From Mikania micrantha (Eukaryota; Streptophyta; Magnoliopsida; Asterales; Asteraceae), in assembly GCA_009363875.1 (NCBI GenBank), contig CM018683.1, positions 39,826,804 to 39,890,803 of the forward strand: a stretch of 64,000 bases of DNA. The letters are read 5' to 3'. How positions within the stretch are numbered: position 1 is the first letter of the stretch; every line of letters starts with the position of its first letter. A model generated the notes under the pieces. The model ran no database searches, was not told the origin of the DNA, and was given only the letters and a program-made list of their open reading frames with translations. The position numbers and the translations under genes are program-made. This document shows positions 43,178 to 55,348 of the stretch, piece after piece.

Positions 43178-46100
43178 ATGGCGTTGAAAATCAAACCGAT
43201 CCACAACCTTGGAGCTTACCTCGTCAAATCTTCTGAGTACCCTCACTACAACGAAGCTATCGACACTCTGGTAACTTCTTTCGTTCACACCGCTCTCACT
43301 CTAAACCCTACTATTTCTGAAGTTGCTCTAAACTAGTTTTGGGCAAACTCATCCTTGGTGATGACGGATGACTCTTTTGAAAGCGTCGTCTCGATGGTCG
43401 CTGGTCAACAAGTCACCATCACTCCCACAAAAATAAGCGTTGCCCTAAACTTGAATGACACTTACGCTCCTTCCACTATCTCTCTCAAACTTCTTCATAA
43501 TACTTTCATCCAATGTGATTACCAGGGTGACTTGAAAAATAGGACCTTGTAGAAAGCTTTCTTCTACCCTAAGTACAAGTTATCACACTATTCTTCAGTG
43601 TTGGTCGCAAAAGTCGACAAGTTGGGGAGAAATGCCATATGACATGCAATATGTCATGTACGCAGTTCTTTCTAACGAAACGGTTAATCTGTCTAAAATA
43701 ATCTTTGATCATCTTGTAAATCACCAGAAAAGTCCCAAGTTTCTGCTCTATCCTAGGTTTGTAATGGCCTGCCTCTTTGCTGACCTTAATAATGTTTGTC
43801 ATATTGCTCCTCTTTCTACTATCAAGAGCATTGACAAACAAGTGTTCACTCGGTTGAGCACTGATCCAAAACAAACGGATGACACTGAGGACACACCCAT
43901 CCTTGGTGAACCCACATCCACCTCATTTTCCACACCTGTAAAGGTACCGACCAAAAGAAAAGCTTCTACCAAAGCCACTAAGCCTAAGAAGCCCAAAAAG
44001 GTTGTTTAGGAAGATGGGATCCCTGAACATGTCTCTGTCCCCACTGGACAGTTGGATACATTTGTTCCATCCTCACAGATGCATCAAGGATCTCCATCCC
44101 ACCTAGCTCCTCATCAATCCTCTCAACAGGATTATGTTGTACTTCAAAGGGAACCCTCTATAGCCACTGAAGTGTCACTTGACACTCAGTCGGCAGTCCA
44201 CTCTCCCAAGGACATTTCTGTTTCTTCCCCACATGCAGCCCCTAACTCTCCTACCCATATTCTCCATGAGATTGATGTTGTGTTTGAGCAGCTTTGTTCT
44301 CCTCCCCTTTCTCCAACAGAGGAGCTACCCCATCAAACCTTTTCTCAAACAAATCAATCTCCTACCCATGTAGAAGAGAATGAGATCAGGATGACCAGTC
44401 CATCTAGGCATCTTGATCATAAATCTGGAGCATCCACTTCACATGAGACTCCACTGGACTCTCATCTGATTGGATCAGGCAATAAGACTCCTCATATGTC
44501 AATAGCTTATGAAGTTCTTGAAATTGAGGCTGGAAATCCCCGGAACCAAAAAAAACAGGGTCCATGACATTTCTGAGATGGACTCAGGTCATGATAAAAC
44601 TGACTCCTTGGATGATATCCTTAAATGGTAGGACGAATCAGATGCTAAAATAAAGGAATTGACACCACCTTCAAGCTGATGTAACTAAGCTCACTGAGCT
44701 TGTTTCAACAGTCTTGAGCAATCAAGCCCTGCATCCCCAATCCATCCCCATGCAGACACCTTCAGTTGAAGGTTCTTCCACCACACAACCTACTTCCACT
44801 GCCACCACCTTCTCCCCTCAGATGCTTCAAGAAGTGTTAAACCCACTTCTTACTACCCAACTTACTTCCCTGCTTCAATCCTGCACCACCCAATTTCTGA
44901 CCACCCAAAAGATTCAATTGGATCTGCTGAGAATTTCAGTAGATACCAATGTCTCTTCCTTACAACATGAAATCTCTAACCACACCAGATTTCTTGAGTC
45001 CCTAACTGGGATTGCTCATCTTTCTCCCTGGTTCAAAGAACAGGCTGATGAAGCCAAAAAGAGGGAGAATGAATGACTCTGGACTGCTGCCCAAGCTGCT
45101 AAAAGGGCAAAAGACAAGACTGAGAAAAGGAGGATGCAACAAATAAAGTTGAAGGAACCAAAAGGCACTTCTCAAAGTAGCATTAGATCAACAGTTCCAA
45201 ACTCAAGCTGCCAAGGCTAGCTCAAAACAAAAGCAAAAGGAAGCAGAAGCTCAAATAAACAATGGGACTTCTGCAGTATCCAGAAAACCCAGACCTTCCA
45301 AATTTGCTCCAACTGAGCAAACCAAGCCAATAACCACTGTCCCACTTGCCTCCACACTACGAAATAAAGAAAGTTCACCCACTCTTTCCCCAAACTATGC
45401 TTCTCAAACCCTCCTTGAACTTCCTCTCTTCCTGTCGCTCTCAATACCTCCAACATTGGCCAAAAACCAATCCCGATAATCACTCAGACTCTCTCAAGAA
45501 GACAAGAGTGTGGTTAGAAAAACAAATAACCCACCACAAAAACCTTCCTCAGACTCAAATGATAATCAGCTCATTGCCTCTCGTGTCTCAAGAAAGAGAA
45601 GGCTTCTATTGGCTAATATTGATGAGTCTAAACCTTCAAACACCACCAAAGTTCCCTCTCCAATAAGATTAGCAGATGCTAAGAAACAACAAACCTCTCC
45701 AGAAAAAGAATCCTACTCACCTGTTAGGACATTTCCTTCCGATGAAGACCTTCAGAAGATAAAGAATAAAGAAACGGAGAAAGAAAATTTGATTCTGGCT
45801 AGTCTTGAAGCCTCAGGTCTTTCAGGAGTTGAACATATAAGGACCTATCAAGAACAAATAGCCAAATTGGATCAGCAGCAAAATAAAGCCTATCAGGCTG
45901 AGAGGGAGCAGCTGATCAAGTACCTGCTGGATGAAGGGAAATACACGGTTGAAAACTTCAGCAACTGGGATATCACTAGCCTCAGAAATGAAGCCAAAGT
46001 TCTATCCGAAAGAATAAAAGCTGAAGTAAGTAAGAAGAAGCTCTTTGACCAAAGGAAAAGAATAAAGCACATCCTCATACATGACCAATAGGGACCAAAG

Positions 46101-46580
46101 AATAAAATAACAAGATGGAAAGATGAAGTGTTGTTCGATGAATGGTCTAAGTTTAAAAGAGAAAACAAAGATCACCCTGAGCTTTGGAAAGATCTTATCC
46201 CTTATCCTTCCACGGTGATTCAGCTCGAGGAAGCTAACCCAAGCAGTGATTGGTCACCTGCTTAATGCACCTTTGGGAACTCCAGGTGCTGGTCTGTCGA
46301 ACCTCCATCTACCAGGTCACAGCCTCCTCAGATCATAAACTCAAGAATAAAAATAAAGAGATGGTTCTATGACTCTGTTTCCAAGAGTTTAGCCATAGAA
46401 AGATTCAATGGCTCAAGAACCTTCTTCTCTAATTGGGATGAGATCCTCTCCCTACCAACTGATGATTTGAAGGAACTGCTGCACAAATCTCTGGATAATG
46501 CTCATACAGAGTATGAGGTTCGGAACTATGTTCGAACTCTCAGAAATAAAATTGGTCTAGCTTTAAAACCAAATAAGTAG
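43178..46580 (+). pseudogene. Element C ORF3, degenerate
   Basis: Begins at ATG 43178 (MALKIKPIHNLGAYL) and is homologous to element A ORF3 (shared LNPTI, F-W, YQGDL, LLYPRF motifs). Stops and shifts are at 43334, 43550, about 43630, 44007, 44565, about 44700, 45074, about 45480 and 46089. The middle is P/S/T/Q-rich, and the C-terminal 300 residues are helical and charged, ending VRTLRNKIGLALKPNK. No envelope-like features. Confidence 0.8.
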
Positions 46581-46598
46581 GTTTTGGCTTCATCAGTC

Positions 46599-46609
46599 CA
46601 GAGGGAGAT
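46599..46609 (+). other. Polypurine tract of element C
   Basis: CAGAGGGAGAT immediately before TGTTGGAATATA. Confidence 0.75.
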
Positions 46610-47259
46610 TGTTGGAATATAAGGACTGATGAGCAAAACCACTGAAGCCAGACACCTGAATAAAACCGCGGAGAGACAAGCTGCGGATGCTTCTCAACGG
46701 AAGCTTCGCCAAAAAGAAGTATCATTGAACTTATTTCCCTCAGAAGAAAAAAGCTGATCATCGAAAGACAACCTCTACATCGGAAGAAGTCAAATGACTC
46801 GGAAGACAATCTTCTCTTCCCAATTAACTGATTATTTAATCAGCTTCCGATGAACAAACTTCCGAAGAAATATACACTGAACTCCAGCACATCTACATCA
46901 ACATCGGAAGACCTGAAGACTCTTGTTTCCGTTATTGTTGACTTTGTATTTGTACTAGTCTTATTGTATTAGTGTCTGTAATAATGTCAGCTATTTATTT
47001 TTTATTTCTTGTCTTGTATTGCAGAATGTTTGGGTAATTAAGTCCCAACACTTTCTGAATAATTAAGGATTAGTTCCCTCATATTTCCTTGTGATTTCTA
47101 TCTCTCATCTTCTCTCTTCTCTAGGCAAGAAAACTAAAACAACGAAAAATAACTTGTGCAAAACTTTAGATGGAGCTAAAACCCAAGCTTTAATTAAGTG
47201 TCTAAAGCATTGTTCCTGGTTAAAACAGCTACTACTCGAGGTTCTCTTATAGTTCAACA
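46610..47259 (+). repeat. 3' LTR of element C (about 650 bp)
   Basis: Starts TGTTGGAATA after the polypurine tract. The right end at TTCAACA is chosen from the usual CAACA terminus; without a visible partner LTR or duplication it is uncertain. CATCGGAAG and CTTCCGATG motifs recur at 46690-46915. Confidence 0.6.
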
Positions 47260-48718
47260 AGTAAGATTTTAAATAGTCTTAAAAAAGTAGAAAATGATTA
47301 TGTTATTATTGCTAGTAATAATAATATTACTTATAAAAATAAAAAATCTTAATATGAATTCAAACGAATTCATAGTTACATAAAAATTTATTATAATAGT
47401 GGTACTTTATATAAAATCAGATTAAGAATGAGTCAAACATTAGTATTAAGTTCCTAATTGTTTAACGCTATCATAATTTATATAGTATATGGATGCTCAT
47501 GCATTAAGTCAAACTTAAATTTATATGTTGTTTATTTATATATTTATAGAATTGGTGGTTAACATGTTGGATTATGTGTGTGTGTGTGTGTGTATATATT
47601 TAAATGTCTACTTAAAAATAATATATGTATCATAGACCTTCATTGAGTTCTCAATTTATAAGATTATATGTATCCGAGGTATCTAAGTTAATTTATACCC
47701 AATGTAATAAGTTCTATATAAATTTAAATAAGTATCCATATTTTATATGTTAAGGCTTGCAATACCCATTTAAATATGTATTTATCATATGTAAATGTAC
47801 ATATATATTACAAGTGTTCATATTAACACTTTATACCATTTATTATGTTTAACTAATGATTTAACTTTCCAAGTCTTATTATGATTAAACATTTAACTAG
47901 TTGGTTTAAAATTTATAAATTTCATTCAAATTAATACTCTAAATATATATAACATATACTATGATAAAACCAAATTATAAACATTTATATACATGTTTTT
48001 GTGTGAATATTTTTTTATATGTATAAATATTTATATACATGTTATTATATGTATAAATATTTATATACATGTTTTTGTGTGAGTATTTTTTTATATTTGT
48101 GTAATTAGGTATATTATTTTTATTAATCACCCATGTATGATTATATTCTTGTAGTAATTTGTTAAGACTCGTAACGTTTAAAATTGTAAAGCATCGGGTT
48201 AAAATATATTGATTTATTTTAGCTCTATTCCTATGTACACATCAAAACTCACTTTGGTCGTCACACACGTTATATGGTGTTAACCGACATTTTATTATTA
48301 GGTAGTTACTAACGATGTATTATCATGATTAACCCAAAAGCTCAACCAATTAACAATAACCATTCAAGTGTGTAAACATATAATAAGTTTTATGGCGTGC
48401 GGTTTTACCTTCCTATTCGTTCTGTTTGCGCGTATATTATCAGTTATGTTATCCGATGGTTTGTTTTACAAAAAAACATGTTTCTAAACTCATTTTTGCG
48501 TAACGAATTTAACCGAGCATGGTAGCAGCCCTACCACCGCCGCTAGCAACCTACTCAAGAGCATCATCCGGCTAGAACTATCTCAAAGACACGCATCATA
48601 ACATAAAGCTAATTAAGAACCGACATGCATGTACAAATCATGGCTGGTCATCTGCTTTCTTACCCTTTGTCTTTGGCCCAAATGATTGGGAGGACCGGAA
48701 TCACCATGAACAACCACC
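47260..48718. other. AT-rich non-coding DNA
   Basis: No coding frame or element ends found. It holds a TG/TA microsatellite at 47575-47599 and a 76-bp duplication (TTTATATACATGTTTTTGTG at 47984 and 48060). From 48500 the base composition rises toward that of the unclassified sequence at 53180-54014, on the far side of the solo LTR. Confidence 0.6.
47575..47599. repeat. (TG)n-(TA)n microsatellite
   Basis: About nine TG units followed by a TATATAT run. Confidence 0.9.
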
Positions 48719-48723
48719 TACGA
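48719..48723. repeat. Left target-site duplication of solo LTR F (TACGA)
   Basis: TACGA repeated at 53175-53179. Confidence 0.88.
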
Positions 48724-49173
48724 TGTCACACCCCGAGCCGGCGGGCCGGATCGATTGTCTCGTCTGGCGGAAGGATCTCGAGGCGCGATATAAGGAATGA
48801 TAATCGTAATGATCAGATTGTATAAATTGCACAACATATGAGAATAACAAAAGCATACATCAAAATATGATTACAAAATTAAATTACAAGAGTAGCGTTC
48901 CATAATTTAACAATGTAAACCTACACAAAAGAATCATAAGTATCTATCTTGTATGTGTACAAGATACCAAAATGATTCACAAGTGATAACAAAGGTATGC
49001 TTCTTCAAAAACTACTAGGTACTTTATCTGGGCATCCTAGTGTTAACCCTGATCCTTAGCTTAATCATGTAAATCACCTGAGAAAAACATGTAAGAAAAC
49101 AAAGCCAACACATGGTTGGTGAGTTCATATAGTTTTGTTATTGAAAAATAAATTTGTACAAACCTGCCCAAGT

Positions 49174-49600
49174 GACAACCTTAACCTCACCAACAACCAC
49201 CTATATTATCCAGCCAAGTATGCTTATATATAGGGCATACGTAGGGTCAGCTTACAGCCAGCCTAGCCGCCAGCCCACCACATACCGGACCACATAGTAT
49301 ATTGTTGTTAATGATAATTAAGCGTTTCACCCCACACACTGAACTGAAAAAACCTAGAATAATCTGAAAATGTTACCCTTTGAACCATCTGTAAATGTTA
49401 TCCTTTGTACAATCTGAAAATGACTACCTTTGAACACCCGAAAGGACAACCTTAACCTCACTAACAACCACCTATGCTATCCAACCAAGTATGCTTATGT
49501 AGGGAATACGTGGGGTCAGCTTACCGCCAGCCCAGCCGCCAGCCCACCACATACTGAACCACATAACATATTATTGTAAATGATAATTAAGCATTTCACT
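49174..49600. repeat. 271-bp spaced direct duplication inside LTR F
   Basis: GACAACCTTAACCTCAC at 49174 and again at 49445, with about 150 bp of similar sequence following each, including the CCAGCCCACCACATAC block. Confidence 0.85.
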
Positions 49601-50089
49601 CTCAACCAACATCACACACATGCGACAACCATGGCAAATATAGATTGTAGTTAATTAAAATGCTTAAATAATTGCACAAATAAACATTCAATTAAAATCT
49701 AACTCCTAATGATTGGGTCTTGGTCAACACGAGTAAACTAGTCTAGCAATCAACGTTCTTAGTAGTTGAGGAAATTTGCAAATATCATCAAACATGCGAC
49801 CTATAATCAGTCAGTCTAGCTAGGACTTCATGAAATATAGGATTTTATAGTTCGTGCTAGATCGTCAATGTTTGTTCTTATTCGTATAGATCGTTAGTTC
49901 TTTGGCACATGCTATCTTTGAATATTTCCCTGATATTCCTCTAAAAATGATTAGGAGATTCTGTAAATATCATCAAACATGTGTCCTATAATCAATCAGT
50001 CTAGCTAGGACATCTTTGGAAATATAGGATTGGCACATGCTATCTTTGATATTTCCCAGACATTCCTAGTGAAAATGATTAGATTTTTG

Positions 50090-50430
50090 AAAATAGTGCT
50101 TTGAAAATATTTTTGGAAAATAGATCTTTGAAAATAGTTCTTTGAAAATAGTTCTTTGAAAATAGTTCTTTGAAAATAGATCTTTAAAAATAGTTCGTTG
50201 AAAATAGATCTTTGAAAATAGTTCTTTGAAAACAGATCTTTGAAAATAGTTCTTTGAAAACAGATCTTTGAAAATAGTTCATCGAAAATAGATCTTTGAA
50301 AATAGATCTTTCAAAATAGTTCTTTGAAAATAGATCTTTGAAAATAGTTATTTGAAAATAGATCTTTGAAAATAGTTATTTGAAAATAGATCTTTGAAAA
50401 TAGTTCTTTGAAAATAGTTCTTTATGAAAC
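50090..50430. repeat. Minisatellite TTTGAAAATAG(A/T)TC in LTR F
   Basis: About two dozen copies of a 14-bp unit alternating between GTTC and GATC endings; the reverse strand gives apparent ORFs that are only the repeat. Confidence 0.93.
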
Positions 50431-50879
50431 CTGAAATAAGTTTACCTAGACATAATTTAGGGTAACAATTATACTTGTAAAGCATATATGAAGTAAAAGC
50501 ATTTAAGTAAATATAACCCAAGGAAAATAATTTACGCATGCTTCTCAGCCCCGTGTTTATAAAACAAAAATGTTTAGAAAAGGGCAATAAACTCACATGT
50601 GTTGTAAACCACTTGAATAACCTAGATATGCACTCGCTCTTTTGTTGTATCGAATGTAGCTTCAACACCTGATTTCATTGGTTATGGTTTTGTGTTGTAA
50701 GTGTTTATAGTTATTGTTATTGTGTTTTAATACTAGTGTGTGAATAAGTGTCCTAGTATTTTACTAGTCGGTTACTATGATTAGTTACTAAATGTTTAAG
50801 TCTATCCTTATCCTATTGGACATACTACACCCTTACCCAACATAAATGAAAATTAACTTAGAAGCTTAACGTTAAGTTT

Positions 50880-51345
50880 AAAGAAGTTTCCCCTATAAGG
50901 TATCGCAAAAGAACCAAAAGAGGGAACACGTGAATTAACCCGAGGATCCCCCGCAAGGTTTTAAAGAAGAACCAAAAACTAGGAAAACCTGTTGAACTGG
51001 GATAAGAATCCCCCAGAAGATAATATTAATCACCAAAAAGGGAATCCGTGAATTTTACCTTAAGATCCCTAATAAGGTATTGTAAAAGAACCAAAAGTGG
51101 AAACTGTGAATTAACCTTCAGATCCCCCTTAAGGTCTTAAGGAAGAACCAAAAACGAAAAACCTATTGAAATGGGATAAGAATCCCCCATAAGGTAATAT
51201 TAATCACCAAAAAGGGAATCCATTAATTTTACCTTAAGATCCCTAATAAGATATTGTAAAAGAACCAAAAGTGGAAACAATGAATTAACCTTCAGATCCC
51301 CCTTAAGGTCTTAAGGAAGAACCAAAAACGGGAAACCTGCTTATA
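50880..51345. repeat. About 174-bp tandem repeat in LTR F
   Basis: TTAACC...AGATCCCCC at 50935, 51111 and 51285 sets a period near 175 bp; each unit holds GGATAAGAATCCCCC and AATCACCAAAAAGGGAATCC. About 2.5 copies. Confidence 0.88.
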
Positions 51346-52506
51346 AAAGAAGTTTGGTTGTCAAATTTTGTAACTCAAAAGAAATTTAATTTATTTTTAT
51401 AAAACATTATTTTCTTTAGCTAAAAATAAATAATATTATCTTTTAACTTTTCTTTATGCAACTAAATAATAACTTTAGTTTTATAAATATAAGTTTATAT
51501 CATAAAGTTTACAAGGTTGAACATAGGTTAACTTTAATTAAGTATAACCTATGTCCTTATTTGTTTCTTTGACCTTTTGTTCACATCTTTGAATTGGTAA
51601 TCAACTAAGGTTATTCACTTTGAATAATCCAATTGAATACCATCGTTATGAGTTTGTCAAGTGTTGAGTTTTGATATTACTACCAACCTATATGCTTAAT
51701 GTTGTGACTTGAACTTCCTTATCTCCAACTTGTTGTTCTCAAATTCCTTTGACACACTTAGCCATATAACAACCTATTATATTAATGTAAGTTACTAGTT
51801 GACTTAGTTTAATTAACCAAAAGGTTGCCAAGTTAGTACACATAAATTTTGAGTTTTCGGTTAACATCTACACAATCATTGATATTAACCTTTAAAGGTA
51901 TGGTTTTATTTGACAAGATCCAAATATTTTAATTCAAATTGAATGTTAAAACAGTGTTTTATATGTTAAAATAGTTTAGTGAAGCTTTGGTGTTGGAAAA
52001 GAAATCTTAATTTCGATAGTCCACAAAACCGATTAACGCGACAACACCCTAATGATCTCTAACCGGTTAACCCATGTTTGAACAGCTCCAATTCGATTCC
52101 CAGCTGAACCAAACATCAATATAACATGTTCCTTTGATTACTAAGTCGATTTGGTGCATGGCCCTAGGGTTTAGATGCTCATAACTGGGCTGTAATGGTG
52201 CTGGTGTTCGAGAAACTCCCACAATAGCAGCAGCCACCATTTCAGCTCGTTTGAGCTCGTTTTTGGTCGGTTTTTGATTATTCAAAGCTTGATTTCTTTC
52301 TCTTAACACGATCTACATGTTTCTACAGTCTTTTTGTCTTCTCCTCGTTCCCACAGTCATTTTGACGACAAGAACGTCGAATTTGGTGGAGAAATGAGAG
52401 AGATATGAAGGTTAGAAGATGAGAAAGTGTAGAGAGAGGTGGACGGGATTTGGAGAGGAGAGAGAGAGATTGGCTGAAAAATGAGGAAGAAAGAGGTTGT
52501 TTGTCA

Positions 52507-52515
52507 CTTTTATAG
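52507..52515 (-). promoter_or_regulatory. TATA box of LTR F
   Basis: CTATAAAAG on the minus strand, followed downstream by a CT-rich leader (about 52500-52380). Upstream, at 52516-52860, lie TTCGG repeats and a TTCGTACGAA palindrome with CGTACGAA relatives. Confidence 0.7.
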
Positions 52516-53174
52516 TTCGGGTATGTTCGGGTGCCTTTGGTTTCGTTCGGTTTCGGTTTCGCGCGTCGTTTTCGTCGTTTTTCGTTACATTTCGTAAATT
52601 TATAAAGATAGAAATTTTTAAAATTTTTAAAGTGGTGACTCCAAAAAAATTAACTAAATATCTTTTATTTTTTTTTAAATTTCAAAAACGTTCATTTTAT
52701 AGTTTCATCAGATCGTATCGTTTTTGCACGTATTCGTACGAATCGTCACCCGTACGAACACGAAGACAACGTTACTTTCCAATGTGGTTTTCTAATTATA
52801 GGATATCGTTCAGAACGTTAAACTTACAATTAAATTCTTATGAATCGTCACCCACACGAATATACCATATTTTTAATATTCACCTAGCGACACCCGTAAT
52901 GATTTTAGTTTGGATTTCCTCACATACGTTTATACATATTAGGATCCTAACTAATAAACACATAAATTGTCCTATCACTATTTATTGTATCAAGTATGTC
53001 GATTTCGTGTCTGCGCGTGTCGTGTGTCAGTATTGTGGGTTCTCACTGTTAGTATTATTGTTTCTCAATTGATTTCACATATGATTTACCAATATAACAT
53101 GCAAATAGTTGTCGTACAAGTATCTACAGTAATTTCTTATTGTTCTGATTTACTGTTTTGGCACTGACGTTACA

Positions 53175-53179
53175 TACGA
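53175..53179. repeat. Right target-site duplication of solo LTR F (TACGA)
   Basis: Pairs with 48719-48723. Confidence 0.88.
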
Positions 53180-54014
53180 GCACCACTTTCACTATGAAAA
53201 ACTTAAAAACACATATCAGTGTCTTTTCTTCGCATGCATGTACAGATCGAAGCCCATGGAGTTATTTCTTACCTTTTTTTCCTGATGGAATGTGAGAAAC
53301 CGTCATAGCAGCCTTGTTCCGGTGTTAGAACCACCAGCGTAGGGGCTATAAGCCGAACCCAAGCCGTTGCTGGAGCCCTAAACCGCCTCTTCCACCGCTG
53401 CATCATTAACTTTGGCATAACCGTAGCCATTAACGCCTTTGCATGTCACCTTTTTTATCCCATTACTGTCGTTTAACGCATATTACTAGTCCAAAACACA
53501 CTCAATGCTCCTCATCGCCGGCGGTTAGGGTGAAACGCTAGCCGTCACCACCTTCACATCCCATTTCGACCCCTTTAAGGTCAACATCTTGCGAAGCTGG
53601 AGAAGAAGAGGTTGTAGAGCTGGTTGAAAGGAGTTTGAAGGTGTAACCGGTTTAATCATCACCACAAGCTCCGTTGGGCCCCGTCGTGCTCCCCCCCCCC
53701 CCCCAAACTCCGCCGTTGTCTCTCTCTCTCTTTCCCTCGGTTTACTTTGAACGGGGACATACACACAGAAATGTTTGTGTGACGGCTGAAATATAATGGG
53801 GGAAAGGAAGGGTAACACCCTTTTATAGCTAGGGTTATTTCTAAAGTTCAAAGCACGTATCCGACCCGACTCCCGATCGTATTTCGTTTTCGTATTATGT
53901 TGAAACGCATCAATATCTTGTATAAGGTTCGCGTATCTAATTTAAATGTTTTTGTATTAAAAACGTCATTCTGACTTTTCTGATATCATCAATAATAAAA
54001 ATCAATCGTTTACT
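53180..54014 (-). other. Unclassified sequence with promoter-like start, possible decayed gene or element
   Basis: On the minus strand CTATAAAAG at 53826-53818 is followed by a leader with a CT microsatellite (about 53715-53735) and a poly-C/G run at 53691-53704. An ORF of 108 codons (53851-53525) follows, continuing as frame fragments to about 53280. GC content is above that of the surroundings. The ORF crosses the TATA-like box, so its true start would be lower, for example at the ATG near 53665. Similar words (CATGCATGTACA...TTCTTACC) lie on both sides of solo LTR F at about 48625 and 53235. I do not recognise a product. Confidence 0.35.
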
Positions 54015-54743
54015 GTGACAACCGGTACCCGAGCTACCATGAGTCGGAAATCCAAAGGTGTACACAGTCACAGTGTAAGTCATAGGAATACGAGAGTGAG
54101 GACAACTGTAAATGCACTTAATGTCCCTAGTTCAATTTTGTATTATTCATCATGTAAAGTTCAAGTTATATTAATGGAAGTTGTCTTTCTATATTGTTCT
54201 TAATGTTTATATTTTAGTTATTTGATTATATGATTGGTTGATTTGATTTATTATCAAGTGAGTATGAGTATTACTCATTCGGGCGAATGACTCTATCGAA
54301 TGAAGTCATTCGCTGAATGAGAATAGAGTATGTCTATAGTCAGCGAATGAGTCATTCGCCGAATGACTCATTCGATTGACTTACCTATTTGACATAGTCA
54401 TTCGCCGAATGAGTTGTTTCGGCCTCTCATTCGGCCGAATGTCTACTACCTATATATACAAGTTCAAAATCATTTCAACCCTAACTTCTGAGAACCCTCA
54501 TTCTTCCCTGTGTGCTCCAGTGTCAAACCCCTGAAGATTTGAGAGTTTCTTGCTGTCCAAGTTCGATTCATAGCTCGTGGTGTTCGATTCTCACTCAAAC
54601 GTTCATCTCTTACCTTCGAATCACCACGGTTGCTGTTGGTCTCGATTGGAAAACCCTGGAATAGGATTCCGCACTATTCCAGAGGCTGTAGAGCAGATTT
54701 CTCTTGATTTCGTGCTGTTTCCGAGATCAATCTTGGTCCAACA
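54015..54743 (+). repeat. 5' LTR of element E (about 729 bp)
   Basis: Ends GGTCCAACA before the PBS. The start TGTGACAACC at 54015 is inferred from a TG terminus only; no partner LTR is visible. U3 from 54271 to 54440 carries about eight CATTCG/CGAATG motifs, several as perfect palindromes (CATTCGCCGAATGA, CATTCGGCCGAATG), ending 10 nt before the TATA box. Confidence 0.65.
54450..54458 (+). promoter_or_regulatory. TATA box of element E LTR
   Basis: CTATATATA directly after the palindrome array, 285 nt before the LTR end. Confidence 0.75.
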
Positions 54744-54746
54744 AAG

Positions 54747-54758
54747 TGGTATTAGAGC
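54747..54758 (+). other. Primer binding site of element E
   Basis: TGGTATTAGAGC, one mismatch to the initiator-Met tRNA complement, three bases after the LTR. Confidence 0.88.
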
Positions 54759-55348
54759 TTTGGCTCTTGATTCTGCTCGATTTCCAATCCAAATCATCAT
54801 ATCTTTGATTTTTCGTTCGAGATCTGCAAAAACCCTAAACTTATTGTCCTAAAAGTACTGTTTCATTGCAAATCTGTGGATTTTTGTGGTGTTTTTGTCT
54901 AATCGTTTATCCCAACTTGTTCATTATCATTTCATGATGTTCTGTACCAAATTTGGTACTTAGAACGGGTCTAAATCTCAAGTTATCGCGATTTTTGTTG
55001 CCAAAACCCTCAGATCGGCCGAATGAGCATGGCGGTCGAATAAGTTTGGCCGAATCAGCCTCATTCGCCGAATAGCTTCATTCGCTGGTTTCATTCGCCG
55101 AATAGCTTCTTTCGTTTTACTCATTCGGCGAATAGCTTCATTCTCAGGTCTCATTCGACGAATAGCCTCATTCGACACTCCATTCGCCGAATAGGTCCAT
55201 TCTCTTTACTCATTCGCCAGACATTCATACTCAGTCTCTCATTCGCCAAGTCTATCACATTCGGCCCCCGACATTCGCCCTAAAGATCTTCATTCGGCCA
55301 TCAGTCTGAAAAATTTTCTAAGTGTTGAATCTTGTTGTTTTTGATTCT
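54759..55348 (+). repeat. Element E leader with ATTCGCCGAAT array
   Basis: Plain leader to 55017, then about 14 CATTCG or ATTCGCCGAATAG motifs to 55310. Two segments are recognisable again in the spacer before ORF3: CTTGTTCATTATCATTTCA (54916) and CATTCGGC-ATCAGTCTGAAA (55291). No gene. Confidence 0.8.

Larger units (their letters stand above)
38818..47259 (+). mobile_element. Element C, 3' part: pol, ORF3 and 3' LTR
   Basis: Continuation of C after element D. It holds pol to 42119, a spacer, a decayed ORF3, a polypurine tract and the 3' LTR. Stops are spread evenly through all genes, so C is the oldest copia in the window, which agrees with it being the host of both A and D. Confidence 0.88.
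48724..53174 (-). mobile_element. Element F: solo LTR (4.45 kb) of a Tekay-like gypsy element
   Basis: On the minus strand it begins TGTAACGTC (53174) and ends GGGGTGTGACA (48724), flanked by the 5-bp duplication TACGA. There is no PBS, gag or pol inside, so it is the product of LTR-LTR recombination. Its 3' segment resembles element D's LTR (CACCTGAGAA...GGTTGGTGAGTTCA at about 49075-49130). A minus-strand TATAAAA box is at 52515-52507. Internal repeats make it long: a 271-bp duplication, a GAAAATAGTTCTTT array and a 174-bp tandem. Confidence 0.9.

Noticed and set aside
50090..50430. Short regular repeats that might suggest a CRISPR array
   Set aside because: Units are contiguous with no unique spacers, and the context is a plant LTR.
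53525..53851. A 108-codon minus-strand ORF as a real host gene
   Set aside because: It reads across its own TATA-like box and through poly-C and CT simple repeats; no recognisable domain.
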